Positions 15,892 to 23,634 of a DNA stretch of 29,494 bases are shown here, piece by piece. Location of the stretch: positions 1 to 29,494 of the forward strand of contig CAMOHY010000003.1 in assembly GCA_946615495.1 (NCBI GenBank). Reading direction: 5' to 3'. Source of the stretch: an uncultured Clostridia bacterium. GTDB taxonomy: Bacteria; Bacillota; Clostridia; Christensenellales; Aristaeellaceae. The stretch's first letter is position 1, and every line of letters begins with the position of its first letter. The notes below the pieces were generated by a model. It ran no database searches, had not been told where the DNA came from, and was given only the letters and a program-made list of their open reading frames with translations. A program made the translations under genes and the position numbers.

Positions 15892-16616
15892 GCTTTCGCC
15901 CCCTTCCCGGCACGCAAAAGAGCTTGCCTCAGGTCAATTTGCCCGGCGTAGAGCGCCTTGCCGATAATGGCGGCGTACACGTCCATTTGGGCCAGCGCCC
16001 CTACGTCCTCCAGGGAGGATACGCCGCCGGAGGCCACCACGCGAAGGCCCTTCACCCCATTGATCTGCCGGTAGGCGTCCAGATTGGGGCCCATAAGCTT
16101 TCCATCCCGCGAAATATCCGTGTAAATCACGGTGTCCACGCCCCGCTCCGGCAGGCGGCGCACAAAATCCATCGCCGGAATATCCGTCACCGTGCGCCAG
16201 CCGTGAATGGCCACAAAGCCGTTTAGCGCGTCCACCCCGGCGGCGATACGCCCCGGATACAGGGTAGCCAAGCGGGAAAGCAATTCGGGCTGCTCCACCG
16301 CGGCGGAGCCGACGATCACCCGCTCCACGCCCCCGTCCAGATACCTGCGGGCGCTTTCTTCGCTCCGGGCGCCGCCGCCCACCTCCAGCCGCAGCCCGCT
16401 TTCCTTTGCCAAGCGCTGAATGACCGCAAAATTCTTTTGCCCGCCGTCCCGCGCCGCGTCCAGGTCCACCACGTGCAAATATTCCGCGCCCGCCGCCCGA
16501 AAGGCCTGGGCCGCCGCCAGCGGGTCCTGGCCGTACACGGTCATTTGGTCGTAATCCCCTTGGGTCAGGCGCACCACCTGGCCCTCCCGCAAATCAATGG
16601 CCGGAAAAATCAGCAT
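15888..16616 (-). CDS. hisA: ProFAR isomerase
   Basis: This 242-residue barrel enzyme isomerises ProFAR to PRFAR (step four). Asp8 (FPAIDLREG) and Asp129 (GVDALNG) are the catalytic pair expected from the family. LEVGGGARSEES (77-88) and the TDISRDG motif (166-172) complete the active site. The start overlaps the end of hisH by 7 nt and the stop overlaps hisF as ATGA. The length and all motifs are normal. Confidence 0.98.
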   Translation of the reverse strand: MLIFPAIDLREGQVVRLTQGDYDQMTVYGQDPLAAAQAFRAAGAEYLHVVDLDAARDGGQKNFAVIQRLAKESGLRLEVGGGARSEESARRYLDGGVERVIVGSAAVEQPELLSRLATLYPGRIAAGVDALNGFVAIHGWRTVTDIPAMDFVRRLPERGVDTVIYTDISRDGKLMGPNLDAYRQINGVKGLRVVASGGVSSLEDVGALAQMDVYAAIIGKALYAGQIDLRQALLRAGKGAKA

Positions 16617-17230
16617 GCGCCCTCCACCTCCCCAAAGGCTTTCAGAATTTTAAGGCCCACCGGCCCGCTCTTTTCGGGGTGGAACTGCGCCCCGAACACA
16701 TTACCCCTTTGCACCAGGCCCGGCACCTGCACGCCGTATTCCGACACCGCCTTCACAGCCTCCCCCGCGCCCTTGGCGTAGAAGGAATGCACGTAATACA
16801 CGCTGTCGCCCTCCTGAATGTACCGGGTCAAGGGGCAGGGGCGCAGAAACCGAAGCCCGTTCCAGCCGATGTGGGGCACCTTGAGCGCTGGGGAAATATC
16901 CTCCTGCAGGGGACACACCTCCCCCGGAATCAGGGAAAGGCCCTGGTGCTCCCCGTATTCATAGCTTTTTTGGAACAATAGCTGCATGCCCAGGCAAATG
17001 CCCAGCAGCGGCGTGCCCGCCTGGGCCTTTTGCACCACCAGCGCGTCCATGCCCCCCTCGGAAAGCTTTTTCCGGGCGTCGCCAAAGGCCCCCACGCCGG
17101 GCAGAATCAGCTTGTCCGCCCGCAGCACCTGGTCCCTGTCCCGCGTCACCTGGTTTTCAATGCCCAGGAAGGACAGGGAATGGCTGATGGAGTAAAGATT
17201 GCCCACTCCGTAATCAATGATCGCGATCAT
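16610..17230 (-). CDS. hisH: Imidazole glycerol phosphate synthase glutaminase subunit
   Basis: This 206-residue class-I glutamine amidotransferase frees ammonia for HisF. The nucleophile is Cys79 in GICLGMQLL, the oxyanion strand is PGVGAFG (44-50), and His184 and Glu186 in QFHPEKSG complete the triad. It starts 16 nt after hisB, the only real gap in the middle of the operon, and its end overlaps hisA. Confidence 0.98.
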   Translation of the reverse strand: MIAIIDYGVGNLYSISHSLSFLGIENQVTRDRDQVLRADKLILPGVGAFGDARKKLSEGGMDALVVQKAQAGTPLLGICLGMQLLFQKSYEYGEHQGLSLIPGEVCPLQEDISPALKVPHIGWNGLRFLRPCPLTRYIQEGDSVYYVHSFYAKGAGEAVKAVSEYGVQVPGLVQRGNVFGAQFHPEKSGPVGLKILKAFGEVEGAC

Positions 17231-17246
17231 GTGCGTTTCTCCCGTG

Positions 17247-17834
17247 TCACAATAGTCCCTTGGAGGAGGGTGTTTCCCCCGCCCTGCCCGGATCGATGCT
17301 TACCGCCTGGCGCAGGGCCCGGCCCAGCCCTTTGAACATGGCCTCGATGATGTGGTGGGAATTATCGCCCGCCATTTGCACAAAATGCACGCAGGCCTGA
17401 GCGTTCCGGGCAAAGGAGAGCATGAATTCCTGCGCCAGCTCCGTATCGAAAGCGCCCACCTTCTGGGTGGGGATATTCACCTGATACCCCAGGGTGTCCC
17501 GGCCGCACAGGTCCACCGCGCACATTACCAGGGCTTCATCCATGGGCAAAAGAAAATTGCCGTACCGGACAATGCCTTTTTTATCGCCCAGGGCCTCCCT
17601 GAACGCCTGGCCCAGGGCGATGCCAGTATCCTCCACACTGTGGTGATCGTCCACCTGGGTGTCCCCTTGGCAGGAAACGGTCAAATCAAACTGCCCGTGA
17701 AAGGCAAGCAGCTCCAGCATATGATTGAGGAAGCCCACGCCGGTATCAATATCCGCCTTGCCCTCTCCGTCCAGGTTCAGCGTCAGGGCGATGTCCGTTT
17801 CCTTGGTTTTTCGTTTAATGCTCGCCTGTCTCAT
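17247..17834 (-). CDS. hisB: Imidazoleglycerol-phosphate dehydratase (monofunctional)
   Basis: This 195-residue enzyme dehydrates imidazole glycerol phosphate to imidazole acetol phosphate. The manganese-binding repeats are visible as His38 (GFLNHML), DDHHSVED (62-69) and NSHHIIEA (158-165). It lacks the N-terminal HAD phosphatase domain found in enterobacterial HisB, so it cannot supply histidinol-phosphate phosphatase. The start overlaps hisC as ATGA. Confidence 0.97.
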   Translation of the reverse strand: MRQASIKRKTKETDIALTLNLDGEGKADIDTGVGFLNHMLELLAFHGQFDLTVSCQGDTQVDDHHSVEDTGIALGQAFREALGDKKGIVRYGNFLLPMDEALVMCAVDLCGRDTLGYQVNIPTQKVGAFDTELAQEFMLSFARNAQACVHFVQMAGDNSHHIIEAMFKGLGRALRQAVSIDPGRAGETPSSKGLL

Positions 17835-18889
17835 GCCAGAATCTCCTTTGTGGCTTCAATCAGCTTTTCCATTTGCTCCCGGCTTCCGATGGTGATGCGC
17901 ACATAATCCCGAATGCGGGGCTGGTCAAAATAGCGGATCAGAATATTCCTTTCCCGCAGCCTGCGCTGGTATTCCGCCCCGCCCAGCCCCGGCGCGGACG
18001 CGAAAAGGAAGTTGGCCTCGCTGTCCATCACCCGGAAGCCCAGGGAAAGCAATTGCGCCCTGGTCCACTCCCGGTTTTCCATAATGGCTTTCCGGCACTT
18101 TTCAAAGTATTCCGGGTCCTCCAGCGCCGCCGCGCCCGCCGCCTGGGTGAGCGCGTTCACATTATAGGGATGGAAAGAGAAGCGCACCCGGTTCAAATCC
18201 TCAATCAGCTTTTCATGGCCGATGGCGTAGCCCAGCCGGGCCCCCGCCAGCTGCCGGGACTTGGAAAACGTGCGCACCACCAGCACGTTTTCCCATTGGG
18301 GCGCAAGGCCCAGCGCCGACACGTCCGGCCGGGAAGCAAAGTCCGCGTACGCTTCGTCCACAATCACCACGCTGTCGGGATTGCACTCAGCAATTTCCAT
18401 CAAGTCATCCCGCCGCAGCGCTTTTCCCGTGGGCGCGTTAGGGTTGGCGATGACGATGCAGCGGTCCAGCTTCCGGTAATCCGACGGGTTGATTTCAAAA
18501 CGCCCGTTCAGCGGAATGATCTTTGCGTCAAGCCCAAACAGGTTGGCCCACACGGAATAAAAGCCGTAGGTAATGTCCGGAAAGGCCAGGCCGCCTCCCC
18601 CAAACGCCTGAAAGGCGAAGGCCAGCATTTCGTCCGAGCCGTTGCTCACCGCCACCTGGTTTTCCTTCACGCCGTAGGTATCCGCCAGCAGCCGCACCAG
18701 CTTTTCCGATTTCAAATCGTTATACAATTGCAGCCTGGCCGCCGCGTTTTTTACCGCCTCCGCCACCCCCGGCGCCGGCGGAAAGGGGCTTTCATTGGTG
18801 TTCAGCTTCACCAGCCCGGAAACCTTGGGCTGTTCGCCGGGCACATAGGCCTGCAGGCTTTGCAGCCGGCCGCTCAAAAATCTGCTCAT
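17831..18889 (-). CDS. hisC: Histidinol-phosphate aminotransferase
   Basis: This 352-residue PLP enzyme transfers an amino group from glutamate to imidazole acetol phosphate. The PLP-binding Lys210 lies in TFSKSRQLAGARLGY. NPNAPTG (149-155) and DEAYADF (178-184) bind cofactor and substrate. TNESPFPP near 31-38 is the usual substrate-entry motif. It overlaps both hisD and hisB by 4 nt. Position and length support the histidine-specific member of the family. Confidence 0.96.
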   Translation of the reverse strand: MSRFLSGRLQSLQAYVPGEQPKVSGLVKLNTNESPFPPAPGVAEAVKNAAARLQLYNDLKSEKLVRLLADTYGVKENQVAVSNGSDEMLAFAFQAFGGGGLAFPDITYGFYSVWANLFGLDAKIIPLNGRFEINPSDYRKLDRCIVIANPNAPTGKALRRDDLMEIAECNPDSVVIVDEAYADFASRPDVSALGLAPQWENVLVVRTFSKSRQLAGARLGYAIGHEKLIEDLNRVRFSFHPYNVNALTQAAGAAALEDPEYFEKCRKAIMENREWTRAQLLSLGFRVMDSEANFLFASAPGLGGAEYQRRLRERNILIRYFDQPRIRDYVRITIGSREQMEKLIEATKEILA

Positions 18890-20169
18890 ACTTTTTCTCC
18901 AAACCGGATGGCAATGGAATTGGCGTGGCCGTTCAGGCCCTCCCGCTTGGCAAAGGACACCACATGGTCCTTGGCCTCCGCCAGCGCCTCCTTGGAATAA
19001 TACAGGAACTGGGATTTTTTCACGAAATCATCCACCGACAGCGGGGAGGAAAACCGGGCCGTGCCGCTGGTGGGCAGGGTATGGTTGGGGCCCGCCCAAT
19101 AATCGCCCAGGGCTTCCGGCACATTGCGGCCCAGGAACACGGACCCCGCGGATTCAATTTTGCTCAGGTATTCAAAGGGATCGTCCACGCAAATTTCCAA
19201 ATGCTCCGGCGCGATCAAATTGGCGATTTCAACGCCCTGGTCCAAATGATGGGCCACCACGATTTTTCCGTTCTTTTCAATGGACGCGCGGGCAATTTCT
19301 TCCCGCGGCAGGTCCTTAAGCTGGCGCTCCACCTCGGCTTGCACCTTTTGGGCCAGCTCCATGCTGTCCGTTACCAGGATGGCGGAGGCCAATTGATCGT
19401 GCTCGGCCTGGGAAAGCAGATCCGCCGCCACAAAGGCGGGATTGCTCTTTCCGTCGGCCAGCACCAGGATTTCGCTGGGCCCGGCAATCATATCGATATC
19501 CACCAGGCCGTACACCCGGCGCTTGGCCGTGGCTACGTACACGTTGCCGGGGCCCACAATCTTATCCACCGCGGGCACCGATTCCGTGCCGTAGGCCAGG
19601 GCGGCGATGGCCTGGGCGCCCCCGGCCTTCACGATGCGCGTGACCCCCGCGATCTTGGCGGCGCAGAGGATGGCCGGGGCCACCTTGCCGTCCCGTCCCG
19701 GCGGGGTGGTGATGATAATTTCCTTTACGCCCGCGATTTTGGGCGGTACGGCGTTCATGAGCACGGAGGAAGGATAGCTGGCCGTGCCGCCCGGCACATA
19801 CAGCCCCACCCGCCTTAAGGGGATCACCCGCTGGCCCATCACCTTGCCCGCGTCCTCGCTGACGACGAAGCTCTGGCGCACCTGGCGCTTGTGGAAGGCC
19901 TCAATATTTTCGCGGGCCAGGCGCAGGGTTTCCAAAAAGCTTTCGTCGCAGGCGGCGAAGGCTTCCTCGATTTCTTCTTCGCTCACCAGCACGGAGGAAA
20001 TTTCCGCCCGGTCAAACCGGGCGGCGTAATCGATCAGCGCGGCGTCGCCCCTCTGCCTGACCGCGGCGATGATGGCGTCCACCGCGGCCTCCACCTCGTT
20101 GCCCGTTTGGATGGGCGGCGTTTTGAAGGCCTGGGCGTCAAACTGATCTACCGGCATAATTTTCATCAT
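18886..20169 (-). CDS. hisD: Histidinol dehydrogenase
   Basis: This 427-residue enzyme carries out the last two oxidations, histidinol to histidine, with NAD and zinc. VGLYVPGGTASYPSS (121-135) and GPGNVYVATAK (206-216) are hallmark stretches. QAEHDQ (254-259) holds the zinc ligands Gln254 and His257, and GPNHTLPTSGTA further on is the conserved substrate segment. The chosen ATG (20169) has AGGAGGTG 8 nt before it; the next codon is also ATG. It overlaps hisG and hisC by 4 nt each. Confidence 0.98.
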   Translation of the reverse strand: MMKIMPVDQFDAQAFKTPPIQTGNEVEAAVDAIIAAVRQRGDAALIDYAARFDRAEISSVLVSEEEIEEAFAACDESFLETLRLARENIEAFHKRQVRQSFVVSEDAGKVMGQRVIPLRRVGLYVPGGTASYPSSVLMNAVPPKIAGVKEIIITTPPGRDGKVAPAILCAAKIAGVTRIVKAGGAQAIAALAYGTESVPAVDKIVGPGNVYVATAKRRVYGLVDIDMIAGPSEILVLADGKSNPAFVAADLLSQAEHDQLASAILVTDSMELAQKVQAEVERQLKDLPREEIARASIEKNGKIVVAHHLDQGVEIANLIAPEHLEICVDDPFEYLSKIESAGSVFLGRNVPEALGDYWAGPNHTLPTSGTARFSSPLSVDDFVKKSQFLYYSKEALAEAKDHVVSFAKREGLNGHANSIAIRFGEKV

Positions 20170-20789
20170 TGAGGAAGCACCTCCTGCAATTTCTGCGTAA
20201 GCTGGCTGATGAGCTCGTTTTCAAACAGATAGCTGGCCCGGTTGGCAATCAAGCGCGCGCTGATGGGCACGATGGTTTCCAGCACCTTCAAATGGTTTTC
20301 CTTCAGCGTCCTTCCGGACTCCACAATGTCCACGATCACGTCCGTCAAGCCCAGGATGGGCGCCAATTCGATAGACCCGTTCAGCTTAATGATTTCGATT
20401 TCCCGGTTCTTGGAGGAATAATACTTTTTTGCCACCGTGGTAAACTTGGTGGCCACCCGCAGCACCCTCTCCCGGTCCTCCACGTAATCCTCCGGCCCGG
20501 CCACGCAGATGCGGCACTTGCCGATGCCCAGATCCATCAATTCATACACGTCCGGATTGCCGTCCAGCAAAATATCCTTGCCCACCACGCCGATGTCCGC
20601 CGCGCCGTATTCCACGTAAATCGCCACGTCGGAGGGCTTTACCAGCAGATACCGCACATCGTTTTCCGGGCTTTCCAATACCAAACGGCGGTCATTTTCA
20701 TAAATGGCCCCGCAGTCGTAGCCGATCTTGGAAAACAGGGCGTACACCTGATCGCCCAGCCGTCCCTTGGGCAGCGCGATATTAAGCAT
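20166..20789 (-). CDS. hisG: ATP phosphoribosyltransferase catalytic subunit, short form
   Basis: This 207-residue enzyme joins ATP and PRPP in the committed first step. It opens with NIALPKGRLGD (3-13), has GAADIGVVGKD (62-72), and carries the PRPP loop DVIVDIVESGRTL (150-162). It lacks the C-terminal histidine-binding domain of long HisG, so it needs HisZ for activity and feedback. HisZ is encoded immediately upstream with an 8-nt overlap, which fits the known hetero-octamer. Confidence 0.98.
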   Translation of the reverse strand: MLNIALPKGRLGDQVYALFSKIGYDCGAIYENDRRLVLESPENDVRYLLVKPSDVAIYVEYGAADIGVVGKDILLDGNPDVYELMDLGIGKCRICVAGPEDYVEDRERVLRVATKFTTVAKKYYSSKNREIEIIKLNGSIELAPILGLTDVIVDIVESGRTLKENHLKVLETIVPISARLIANRASYLFENELISQLTQKLQEVLPQ

Positions 20790-21906
20790 CCTCCCCCGCC
20801 TCCTTTAAGCCATCCGCCGAAAAGCGGTATATTTTCGACGCGCGGATACCCTCCGGCCTGTGTTTTTCCGTCCTGACCCGCAGGCCCTGGGCGCGAAGCG
20901 CTTCCGCCTGGGACAGCACCGCGTCCAGCCCATCCGCCGGGTTGTAGAGGATCAGCGCGTCCACATCCGCGCCGCCGCGGGCGCGGAACAAATGATCCAG
21001 CTCGTTCAAGTACACGGCGAAGCCTACGGCGTCCAGGTCCCGGCCAAATTTGCGGAGCAGCTTGCCGTAGGAGCCGCCAGTGAGCAGCGCCCGCGGCACC
21101 CCCTCCACAAAGCCCTGGAAAATGAGCCCATCGTAATAATCGATATCGTTGACCAGGGAAAAATCCAGAATCATCTGCCCGGCGCAGTCCTTTTGCAAAA
21201 GCAGGCCATACACCGCTTCCAATTCGTCCAGGGCCTGGGTCATGCCGGCGGAAAGAGCCAATTGCCGGGCGCTTTTCAGCGTTTGCGCGAATTCGCCGCA
21301 CAGCCCCGCGGCCTTGAGGATCATATCCGCCGCCGCGGGCGGCACGCTGGCCTTTTCCAGCAGAGACTTCAGCTCGTGCATTTTTTTGCCCTTCAGGCAG
21401 TCCAGCACCTCCTGGCGCAAGGCCTCCTGAATGCCCAGCCCCTCCAGCAGCGATACCCAAAACCCGATATGGGATACCTGCATCCGGTGGCTGCCGCTGA
21501 TGGCGGCCAGGGTTTCCTGGGCCAGGCAAAGCACCTCAAAATATGCCATGGCGTCCAGCTTGCCGATACATTCCAGGCCCAATTGGCTGGTTTCCCGGTA
21601 GCCGCCGCTCTGCTTTTCCAGCCAGTACACGTTTTCCAGGTAATACACCTTTTCGGTGGACCGGGCCGTGGCGCGGGTGTTTTTGGCGATGGACAGGGTA
21701 ACGTCCGGCTTCATGGCCAGCACGGTGCCGTCCAAATCATGAAAGGTGATGATATTGGAATGATTCAAAAAGCTTTTATTTTCTGTGTACAGCTCGTATT
21801 CCTCAAATTTTCCCATGCGGTATTTGCGGTAGCCGTACTGCTCATACAGTGCCCGCAGGGAAAGGGTGATCCTTTCCTCCCGGCGCAGCGCGTTGATTGC
21901 GTCCAT
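20782..21906 (-). CDS. hisZ: ATP phosphoribosyltransferase regulatory subunit
   Basis: This 374-residue protein resembles the catalytic core of histidyl-tRNA synthetase but serves as the regulatory partner of short HisG. Class-II synthetase-like motifs appear as LAMKPDVTLSIAKN (63-76) and YYLENVYW (88-95), followed by a motif-2-like loop. It has no C-terminal anticodon-binding domain and is shorter than real HisS, and its place directly before hisG decides for HisZ. It is the first gene of the operon, about 43 nt after the predicted transcription start, with a modest GAAGGCGG ribosome site. Confidence 0.95.
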   Translation of the reverse strand: MDAINALRREERITLSLRALYEQYGYRKYRMGKFEEYELYTENKSFLNHSNIITFHDLDGTVLAMKPDVTLSIAKNTRATARSTEKVYYLENVYWLEKQSGGYRETSQLGLECIGKLDAMAYFEVLCLAQETLAAISGSHRMQVSHIGFWVSLLEGLGIQEALRQEVLDCLKGKKMHELKSLLEKASVPPAAADMILKAAGLCGEFAQTLKSARQLALSAGMTQALDELEAVYGLLLQKDCAGQMILDFSLVNDIDYYDGLIFQGFVEGVPRALLTGGSYGKLLRKFGRDLDAVGFAVYLNELDHLFRARGGADVDALILYNPADGLDAVLSQAEALRAQGLRVRTEKHRPEGIRASKIYRFSADGLKEAGEDA

Positions 21907-21955
21907 GTTTCCGCCGCCTTCTTCCTGGCCTTCGGCCCGTTCATGTTCGGTGCCC

Positions 21956-21984
21956 AGTATAGCACTGTTTTAACGCTCTGTCAA
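21956..21984 (-). promoter_or_regulatory. Sigma-A promoter of the his operon
   Basis: On the minus strand, TTGACA (21984-21979, 6/6) and TATACT (21961-21956, 5/6) have a 17-nt spacer. The predicted start near 21949 gives a leader of about 43 nt, too short for a T-box or a leader-peptide attenuator. Confidence 0.8.
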
Positions 21985-22020
21985 GCTAAAGTGATAGCAT
22001 AATAAAGCGAATTCCGGCCA

Positions 22021-22518
22021 TTATTCGCCCAGGCCAAACATGGTGGAATAAATTTTTTTGCCCGTTGGGGTTTTAAATACCTTTTCGTACGTTTGCAGGC
22101 AGGCTTCTTTGGGCAGCCCGTTTTCAAAGCTGTTCACGATAAAGTCCGCTTCCAGCAGGATTTGGTGGTCCAGGCCGTCAACGGGGTCGCAGGTATGGTG
22201 CTCCCCAACCAGGGTGCACACCCTATGTATTTCTTCTTCCGTAAAGTCCAAATCCGTTAGCATGGCGCGGGCCAGAGCCGGGCCCTCCTTTTCCTGCAAA
22301 TATCCGGGGTGGGCGCCGTATTTTTCATTGCACAGCGGGATAGCGATATCGTGCACCAGCGCCGCCGCCTCCAGCACCTCCGAGGCGTGGCCGTCCATCC
22401 CCTCGCAGCTGGCGATCAAGCGGCAATAGCTGTGCACCTTGGTAAAATGCTGGATCAAATCGGGGTCACGGTCCATTTCGATCATTTTGATGAATAGCTC
22501 CCGAATCCGCTTTTTCAT
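22021..22518 (-). CDS. HD-domain phosphohydrolase of unknown substrate
   Basis: This 165-residue protein is a single HD domain. The metal ligands are His29, His56-Asp57 (ALVHDIAIPL), His107-His108 (GEHHTC) and Asp125 (EADFIVN), the full set for the superfamily. HD proteins cleave nucleotides or other phosphate esters; this one cannot be assigned further. It begins 22 nt after the ABC transporter ATPase gene with a GAGGGG ribosome site, so it is probably last in that operon. No clear terminator separates it from the his promoter about 36 nt downstream, so read-through into hisZ is possible. Confidence 0.88.
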   Translation of the reverse strand: MKKRIRELFIKMIEMDRDPDLIQHFTKVHSYCRLIASCEGMDGHASEVLEAAALVHDIAIPLCNEKYGAHPGYLQEKEGPALARAMLTDLDFTEEEIHRVCTLVGEHHTCDPVDGLDHQILLEADFIVNSFENGLPKEACLQTYEKVFKTPTGKKIYSTMFGLGE

Positions 22519-22540
22519 TCAGCGCGTCCCCTCTTCCCCG

Positions 22541-23614
22541 TCAGGTCTGTATCTTCAGCAGCTGCTCCAGCTGCCCGTCATCCTCAAACACCATGATGCT
22601 GCGCACGCCCAAGCGCACCTTTTGGCCCTTTTTCAGTTCGGCATATTCATACCCGTTGGCGATGACCCGCACCAGCACGTCGCCGACGCGCACCCGGCAG
22701 TCGTCCACGTCGCCCAAGTAATACTGGGCCTCCAGCATGCCCTCCAATTCTCCTTGGGGGGTAAAATACAGGTTTTCCGGGCGCACGGCCACATCCACTT
22801 TTCCGCTCCTTGGGCCATCATAGGAAATGGCCTGGCCGTTCATGCCCGCCAATTCAATGCGGCCATTCTTAACTTCGCCCTTGAAGAAATCCACTTTTCC
22901 CAGGAAATCCGCCACAAACTGATTGGCCGGATGGTTGTAAATTTCCTCCGGCGTGCCGCTTTGCTGCACCACGCCCCGGTTGATGAGGAAAACGCGGTCG
23001 CTCATGGCCATGGCTTCCGTTTGGTCGTGGGTCACGTACACCACAGTGATGCCCGTCTCACGCTGAATTTCCTTAATTTCAAAGCGCATGGATTCTCTCA
23101 GCTTCGCGTCCAGATTGGACAGCGGCTCATCCAGCAAAAGCAGCTTGGGCGCGGCAACCAGCGCGCGGGCCAGGGCCACGCGCTGCTGCTGGCCGCCGGA
23201 GAGCTGGTTGGGAAAGCGGTCGGCGAACTGGCTCAAATGCACGATGCCCAGCACCCGCTCCACGCTCTCCTTGATCTGCGCTTTGGACGCCTTCTTGATG
23301 CGCAGCGGGTAAGCCACGTTGTCAAACACATTCATGTGCGGCCACACGGCGTAGCTTTGAAACACCATGCCGATGGAGCGTTTTTCGGGGGGAATAAAGG
23401 TTTTGCCGCCGGAAACCAATTGATTGTCGATGTACAATTCTCCCGATGTGGGCTTTTCAAACCCGGCGATGATGCGCAGCATGGTGGTTTTGCCGCAGCC
23501 GGAAGGGCCCAGCAGGGTGATAAATTCCCCCTCCTGAAAGGTTTCATTGAACTCCTTGAGCACCACATTGTCGCCAAAGGATTTGGTGACGTGCTTGATC
23601 GTTACTGTTGCCAT
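22541..23614 (-). CDS. ABC transporter ATPase, FbpC/PotA type
   Basis: This 357-residue cytoplasmic ATPase drives the importer encoded with it. The Walker A motif is GPSGCGKTT (36-44), the Q-loop is Gln86, the signature is LSGGQQQR (138-145), Walker B is LLLLDEP (158-164) and the switch His is 196. The C-terminal part from about 240 is a TOBE-type regulatory domain. The FbpC/PotA subfamily imports ferric iron, polyamines, thiamine or phosphonates, and sequence alone does not decide which. It starts 20 nt after the permease stop; AGGAG lies 12 nt before ATG, a slightly long spacing. Confidence 0.94.
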   Translation of the reverse strand: MATVTIKHVTKSFGDNVVLKEFNETFQEGEFITLLGPSGCGKTTMLRIIAGFEKPTSGELYIDNQLVSGGKTFIPPEKRSIGMVFQSYAVWPHMNVFDNVAYPLRIKKASKAQIKESVERVLGIVHLSQFADRFPNQLSGGQQQRVALARALVAAPKLLLLDEPLSNLDAKLRESMRFEIKEIQRETGITVVYVTHDQTEAMAMSDRVFLINRGVVQQSGTPEEIYNHPANQFVADFLGKVDFFKGEVKNGRIELAGMNGQAISYDGPRSGKVDVAVRPENLYFTPQGELEGMLEAQYYLGDVDDCRVRVGDVLVRVIANGYEYAELKKGQKVRLGVRSIMVFEDDGQLEQLLKIQT

Positions 23615-23634
23615 GAGTGGATGGCTCCTTTCTG

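Noticed and set aside
20782..21906. Histidyl-tRNA synthetase
   Set aside because: It is too short, has no anticodon-binding domain, and lies directly before a short hisG, all of which indicate HisZ.
21907..22020. T-box riboswitch before the his operon
   Set aside because: The predicted leader is too short and has no T-box sequence or terminator/antiterminator pair.
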